DNA from: Moritella sp. JT01
GTDB taxonomy: Bacteria; Pseudomonadota; Gammaproteobacteria; Enterobacterales; Moritellaceae
Length of the DNA: 49,177 bases
Assembly (NCBI RefSeq): GCF_001574435.1
Contig: NZ_LOCN01000006.1
Span: 1-49,177 of the forward strand
Direction of reading: 5' to 3'
Numbering within the stretch: the first letter of the stretch is position 1; every line of letters starts with the position of its first letter. Position numbers and translations under genes: made by a program. The notes below the pieces were generated by a model. It did not search any database and was not told the DNA's origin. It worked only from the letters and a program-made list of their open reading frames with translations. Of the stretch, positions 45,066-49,177 are shown in pieces.

Positions 45066-46160
45066 TTAACGCTGCTCTAAAGGGTATGAGCGATAGCTCC
45101 ACATACCATATACGCGTAAAGCATCACGGTAAATACCTAATAATTCACCATCACTTGGTACTTTTAGCTCTTCTAATGGTCTGTCATTAGCAGCATAAGT
45201 ATCAAAAGAGATACCTTTAGGGCCAGTCTGCCAGCTTGCTACTTCAAATAATGTTTGTCCGCGGCGAACATGACTTGCAGAGCTGATAATCGTTGCATGA
45301 TCAATATTATGACGAGCCAAAGCGTAGCTGCTATACAGTGCATTTTCTACCGTACTTCTCGCGTAGTTATCTTCTATAATACGAGATGAATCAATGCCAT
45401 GTTTCACTAACCAATCAGCCATTAATTTACCTTCGGTTTTGTGGTTTTTAGGCACGCCACCAGTAACCACAATATAGGACTCAGGGTTCGTTTTCGCCAT
45501 AGTCAAGGTTGCGTTAAGTCGGTCAATTAAAATTGGGTTCATGCTACCATCTGGATTTAACGCGTAACCTAACGTAATGATCGCGTTATTGCCTTTGCCT
45601 GATTTTTTGATTTTATTGCTTAGTGGCGTTTCGACAATGCGGTCAATGGTAGATATGATTTTCTTCAAGTCCGCTACACGTCCTTTATTCAGTCGTTCTA
45701 ATGCGTTTAGATGGCGAGAAACTTCACTTTTGTTGCCTTTAAAGTTCTGCCAAATAACTAAATAAGAGTGTGCATCTACGTCATCAGGAGCCACGCTTAA
45801 GATTTGGGTGAATAGTTCAATCGCTCGGTCTACATTCTTGTTATAAATCTGAGCATTGGCTGCAGAAAATAGCAAATCGATTCGGTAAGGTTCTAATTGA
45901 TAAGCATCAAGCAAGTTATTGGTGATGATTTCCATATTACTTGGCATTTTTGCCGTAAAACCAGCATGAGATATACGAGCTGGATTTTTGAAGGCTTGAT
46001 AAGCATCGTTAAGTAGTTGATCGACTACTTGACGTTGGGATGTCATTTCCGTGTAATTTGCTCGCGGCTGAACAACATCTGATGCCGCAACAGTTTGCGC
46101 TGAATACATAGAACTTGAAAGAATAAGTGCGAGAGTAAGTGTTGATAATTTGCTTTTCAT
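45066..46160 (-). CDS. YdcF/DUF218 family protein with TPR-like region
   Basis: This 364-residue exported protein has a signal peptide (LTLALILSSSMYSAQTVAA), TPR-like helices (about 75-160: DRAIELFTQILSVAPDDVDAH) and a C-terminal DUF218 domain with IITLGYALNPDG, VVTGGVPKN and ARSTVENALYSSYAL. DUF218 proteins such as ElyC and SanA act in the envelope and may bind SAM or nucleotides; this one is not assigned to a pathway. It appears monocistronic, divergent from the next gene. Confidence 0.82.
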   Translation of the reverse strand: MKSKLSTLTLALILSSSMYSAQTVAASDVVQPRANYTEMTSQRQVVDQLLNDAYQAFKNPARISHAGFTAKMPSNMEIITNNLLDAYQLEPYRIDLLFSAANAQIYNKNVDRAIELFTQILSVAPDDVDAHSYLVIWQNFKGNKSEVSRHLNALERLNKGRVADLKKIISTIDRIVETPLSNKIKKSGKGNNAIITLGYALNPDGSMNPILIDRLNATLTMAKTNPESYIVVTGGVPKNHKTEGKLMADWLVKHGIDSSRIIEDNYARSTVENALYSSYALARHNIDHATIISSASHVRRGQTLFEVASWQTGPKGISFDTYAANDRPLEELKVPSDGELLGIYRDALRVYGMWSYRSYPLEQR

Positions 46161-46476
46161 GGTTGTACCGAATGTATAAACAGGTGTCTTATCCTACAAT
46201 GATAAAAACCAGAATACTATGCATGGAATACAAATCACTATAGGAGAGATAGCACCTTTGCAGAATAGCTATTAATACCAACAAAGATAAAGCTTCGCTA
46301 TAAGCCCAAAGAGCTTCTCCGATTAAGGAATCACCTTAATAGCCGCTATAACAGAAGTATTATGATTAATAATATTTGTATTTTTCAATTAACTCTATAA
46401 CATGCATCAAAAATACTACTTATATGAGTGTACAGACTCAGCTAACTTGTAACCATACAATTTATAGGAAAAATTT
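46161..46476. other. Divergent promoter region
   Basis: The region separates the YdcF-like and receptor genes. ATTAAGG-AATCA-CCTTAAT (46322-46340) is a 7 bp hairpin. No other feature is seen. Confidence 0.4.
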
Positions 46477-47643
46477 ATGCGCTCACTATTTTTACGAATG
46501 CGTTTTATTCACTGGCTGGGTGCTGTTGCACTGTTTATTAACGCACTATTTTTAACTGATAATCTAGCTGCACAGATCATTCAATATGTCGTGATAGTAT
46601 TTTTAATCCTCCACGACATCGATGAAAAATACTGGGGAGTAGACTCATTAGAAAATGTCACTGTATACATGAAATCTTTTGAGAAAAAAGATCTTTCAAT
46701 CCCCTGCGACTTAGATAGCCGCTACAACAGTGAGATTGGTAACGTGCTAGATGTAATCAATGCCTTCCGAATAAATGTGAGAGATGCTTTGGTCGATATT
46801 CAAGATCAAGCGAATACCTCGGATGATATTGCAGAGCTCCTTAAACTAAAAGCACAAAATATCTCTTCACGAATTCAAGAACAGGATAATCATGTTGATT
46901 ATCTGACGGATAGAATCGACACTTTGGACAGTACTTCTGTTGCGCTACAAGAAAAAGCAGAAGAAACGCGTCTGCAAGTAGAACGAGCCCAAGCAGGACT
47001 AATTATATCCAATAATAATATGGGGGCGATGTCGAAAGGACTGAAATCATACATCAAAAGTAACGACGAGTTACACAGTAAATTCAACCTGCTTTCAGCG
47101 CAAACGAAGTCTATCGAGAGTGTGGTATCAGTGATACATAATCTAGCCGATCAAACCAATTTACTCGCATTAAATGCAGCTATTGAAGCAGCACGAGCAG
47201 GTGAACATGGCCGAGGCTTTGCAGTAGTAGCTGATGAAGTCAGAAACTTAGCTATATCGACTCAACAAAGTCTGGTTCAAATTAACCAAATCATCGCAAA
47301 TATTTCTGCCGCCGTGGTCGATGCTGGTGAACAAATGAAAATACAGTCATTAGCCATCACCTCACTATCGGAACACACAGCTTCGAGCCAATCAGAATTG
47401 GAGGTCGCTTGTAGTAATATCGATGGGATTTTGTCATTGATCGGCGAAAATGAAACTAAAGATAATATTGATATTCAATATATTAATCGCTTAGTGAGAG
47501 ATGTTGCAGGCGAAATTGAAAAACTTAAAAACCTCTCGAGTTCCAATGCTAATGACAGTAGCGAATTGGAACAACAAGGCCATCGACTCAGTGAAGCTAC
47601 AGCACAAATTGTAGTACAACTTAGCAGTTTTAAAACTCGCTAA
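46477..47643 (+). CDS. Methyl-accepting protein without periplasmic domain
   Basis: This 388-residue protein has two close N-terminal helices (about 11-46) with only a few residues between them, so it lacks an external sensor domain. A HAMP-like linker follows ([27 protein letters not shown]), then the signalling hairpin [19 protein letters not shown] and [15 protein letters not shown]. It may sense an intracellular or membrane signal. It is 61 bp upstream of nsrR on the same strand and may be co-transcribed with it. Confidence 0.86.
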   Translation: MRSLFLRMRFIHWLGAVALFINALFLTDNLAAQIIQYVVIVFLILHDIDEKYWGVDSLENVTVYMKSFEKKDLSIPCDLDSRYNSEIGNVLDVINAFRINVRDALVDIQDQANTSDDIAELLKLKAQNISSRIQEQDNHVDYLTDRIDTLDSTSVALQEKAEETRLQVERAQAGLIISNNNMGAMSKGLKSYIKSNDELHSKFNLLSAQTKSIESVVSVIHNLADQTNLLALNAAIEAARAGEHGRGFAVVADEVRNLAISTQQSLVQINQIIANISAAVVDAGEQMKIQSLAITSLSEHTASSQSELEVACSNIDGILSLIGENETKDNIDIQYINRLVRDVAGEIEKLKNLSSSNANDSSELEQQGHRLSEATAQIVVQLSSFKTR

Positions 47644-47703
47644 TTCTAAATTTAATTTCACCAACGCTACGCAACCTAAAGTAAGCTTTAATGGAGAGAC
47701 CAC

Positions 47704-48138
47704 ATGAGAATTACTAGTTTCACAGATTATAGCTTACGCACTTTGATGTATCTGGCAAATTTGCCAGCTGATCAGTTAAGCAGTATTAAAGAAGTCTCTA
47801 CATTTTACAATATATCGCAAAACCATATGTCAAAGGTTATTGCTCAACTTGCCAAATGCGGTTATATCCATACAATCAAGGGTAAAGGAGGCGGAATTTC
47901 TTTAGCTATATCTCCTGACAAAATTAGGATCGGCAGGGTTATCCAACAACTTGAAAAGAAACTCGATGGTGTTGACTGTCTGAGTTCCAATTGCCCATTA
48001 CAACCTGGTTGTAAATTAAAGATAGCCCTTATAAAAGCGGTGGAAAGTTATATCACCACATTGAATGAATATACTTTGGCTGATTTCGTTGAAAATAATG
48101 AAGACATATCTTATTTATTGCAACTCGATCCAACCTAA
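47704..48138 (+). CDS. nsrR: NsrR, nitric-oxide-sensing Rrf2 repressor
   Basis: This 144-residue Rrf2-family winged-helix regulator carries the NsrR cysteine set C92-x4-C97-x5-C103 (VDCLSSNCPLQPGC), which binds an Fe-S cluster that reacts with NO. The helix-turn-helix is at about 25-60 (SIKEVSTFYNISQNHMSKVI). Spacing matches E. coli C91/C96/C102. GGAGAG precedes ATG 47704. No classic NsrR operator was recognised next to it; its NO-detoxification targets are outside the window. Confidence 0.9.
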   Translation: MRITSFTDYSLRTLMYLANLPADQLSSIKEVSTFYNISQNHMSKVIAQLAKCGYIHTIKGKGGGISLAISPDKIRIGRVIQQLEKKLDGVDCLSSNCPLQPGCKLKIALIKAVESYITTLNEYTLADFVENNEDISYLLQLDPT

Positions 48139-48245
48139 ATTATTTTCAGGGTTACACCTTTCTACCACAGGTTAATTAACTGTATTTTAGATACTTTTTA
48201 TCCTACAACGGTTATGTGTAATTTTCCTATAATTCGAATACGCTA

Positions 48246-48686
48246 TTAGGTTAAATTGCTGCTTTCCCATAATACCGCGCCTTTGCCTGTCTGAGCTAAG
48301 ATGTCTTGCGGATTTCTTAGTTTGCACTTATTGATAGATAGGCAACCACAACCTATGCATTCATCAAGGTCATCTCTCAACGTTTGTAAACGGTTAATAC
48401 GTTCGTCCAACTGTAACTTCCACACATTTGCCATAGCTCTCCATTCTTCTTCTGTGGGGGCTTTTTCTTTGGATAAATGAGAAAGCATTAGTGTCACTTC
48501 CTGTAAAGATACCCCCAGCTTTTGAGCCATTTTAATCACAGAGATTCGCCTTAACACACTGCGGTCATAGCGGCGCTGATTTCCAGCATTACGCCGACTT
48601 TGAATAAGCCCTTTCGTCTCATAAAAGTGCAAGGTTGATACCTTAACACCAGCCCTTGTGGCGACTTGCCCAACACTCATTTCCAT
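48246..48686 (-). CDS. soxR: SoxR, redox-sensing MerR-family activator
   Basis: This 146-residue regulator has an N-terminal MerR HTH (VGQVATRAGVKVSTLHFYETKGLI), a dimer helix, and the [2Fe-2S] motif C110-x2-C113-x-C115-x5-C121 (CIGCGCLSINKC) diagnostic of SoxR. Oxidation of the cluster by redox-cycling drugs turns it into an activator. It is divergent from an MFS gene with a SoxR-type palindrome between, so that gene is the likely target. Confidence 0.94.
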   Translation of the reverse strand: MEMSVGQVATRAGVKVSTLHFYETKGLIQSRRNAGNQRRYDRSVLRRISVIKMAQKLGVSLQEVTLMLSHLSKEKAPTEEEWRAMANVWKLQLDERINRLQTLRDDLDECIGCGCLSINKCKLRNPQDILAQTGKGAVLWESSNLT

Positions 48687-48735
48687 CTGATTTCCCTATC
48701 TAATTTTATATTTAAGTTTATGAAAATAGGACTTT

Positions 48736-48755
48736 ACCTCAACATAGGTTGAGGT
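48736..48755 (+). promoter_or_regulatory. SoxR operator
   Basis: ACCTCAAC-ATAG-GTTGAGGT is a perfect 8+8 bp palindrome like the E. coli soxbox, placed in the promoter of the MFS gene (-35-like TTTACC overlaps its left edge, and a -10-like TAGACT follows it). Confidence 0.85.
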
Positions 48756-48797
48756 ATTAGACTAGCACTAATATAAATAAAAAGCATGGAGCATAAA

Positions 48798-49177
48798 ATG
48801 AAAAACAGAACTATTCCCTATCTATTCGCGCGATTTTTTGATGGTATTTCATCTGGAATGTTTATGATGGCGTTACCATGGATCATGCTTTCAGAAGAAG
48901 GTATGGGGTTGTTTGTGGCGATTACAGCATTAGTTTGTACCTCTTTATCATTTGTTTTCACACCTTTTTTTGCCACTTTGATAGATCGACATTCTAGAAA
49001 GAAAGTTTTGATCGTCATGCAGTTAATACAATCAAGTACCGCATTGATGGTGTTCGTTGCTTATTACAACGGTATTCAGTCTCACTGGCTTTTGGCTTTT
49101 TCTCAGTTAATATTTTGGTTAAGTAATGATTTAGCGTGGAGTTGTAATAATGCTTTCACACAAGAAAACTATCGCCC
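48798..49177 (+). CDS. MFS transporter, 5' part (runs off the window)
   Basis: ATG 48798 preceded by GGAG opens a frame that continues to the window end (126 codons seen). It begins MKNRTIPYLFARFFDGISSG, with helices and a motif-A-like loop LIDRHSRKKVLIV. The protein appears to be a major-facilitator transporter. Its promoter carries the SoxR operator, so it is probably a SoxR-induced efflux pump. Confidence 0.82.
   Translation, partial: MKNRTIPYLFARFFDGISSGMFMMALPWIMLSEEGMGLFVAITALVCTSLSFVFTPFFATLIDRHSRKKVLIVMQLIQSSTALMVFVAYYNGIQSHWLLAFSQLIFWLSNDLAWSCNNAFTQENYR

Overview
The window looks like a chromosomal segment of a marine, cold-type gammaproteobacterium of the Moritella/Shewanella/Psychromonas/Colwellia kind. 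The reasons are low GC, a complete oleABCD olefin cluster, Vibrio/Shewanella-style integron attC sites, umuDC behind a canonical LexA box, and NsrR and SoxR regulators. I cannot assign a species from sequence alone. No rRNA, tRNA or CRISPR array was seen.

Region by region: 1-2620 is an integron cassette array on the minus strand with four attC sites, no integrase in view, and a decayed DUF3465 cassette at its edge. A ~290 bp non-coding repeat abuts it and recurs at 44350-44640, near a second, solitary cassette (HAD phosphatase, 42759-43444). Then come a zinc alcohol dehydrogenase, SOS-controlled umuDC and a dead IS3-family element (7230-8374) whose end joins a truncated gene. 8640-20837 is one seven-gene defence operon on the minus strand. 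Next to it is an integrase (21342-22370) preceded by a perfect 51 bp tandem duplication, each unit with a LexA box, so the whole looks like an SOS-responsive genomic island.

22700-32853 mixes accessory genes and wreckage: an SDR-TetR pair, a YqfB-type ASCH protein, a truncated DUF2268 protease, an EF-hand protein, a shrunken selD-like remnant coupled to a TSUP permease, an SgrR-like regulator with a Gfo/Idh/MocA oxidoreductase, a DUF1460 gene with an in-frame amber codon, and a secreted hydrolase with a lipoprotein. 33208-39307 carries a Bcr/CflA-type exporter and oleABCD (head-to-head long-chain olefin synthesis). The rest holds an MscS channel, two chemoreceptor-type proteins, a YdcF/DUF218 protein, nsrR, and soxR divergent from an MFS gene cut by the window end, with a SoxR-type palindrome between them.

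The most notable system is the defence operon. In transcription order it reads HsdM, DUF262/DUF1524 nuclease, a second HsdM, HsdS, HsdR, an HsdM-like domain fused to a PtuA/RecF-like ATPase, and a PtuB-like HNH nuclease. Most junctions are TAATG or ATGA overlaps, so the genes are translationally coupled. The fusion protein has lost the catalytic first residue of methylase motif IV (F-P-P-F instead of N/D-P-P-F). This suggests a dead methylase used as a sensor or docking module, hard-wired to a Septu-type ATPase and nuclease inside a type I restriction-modification operon.
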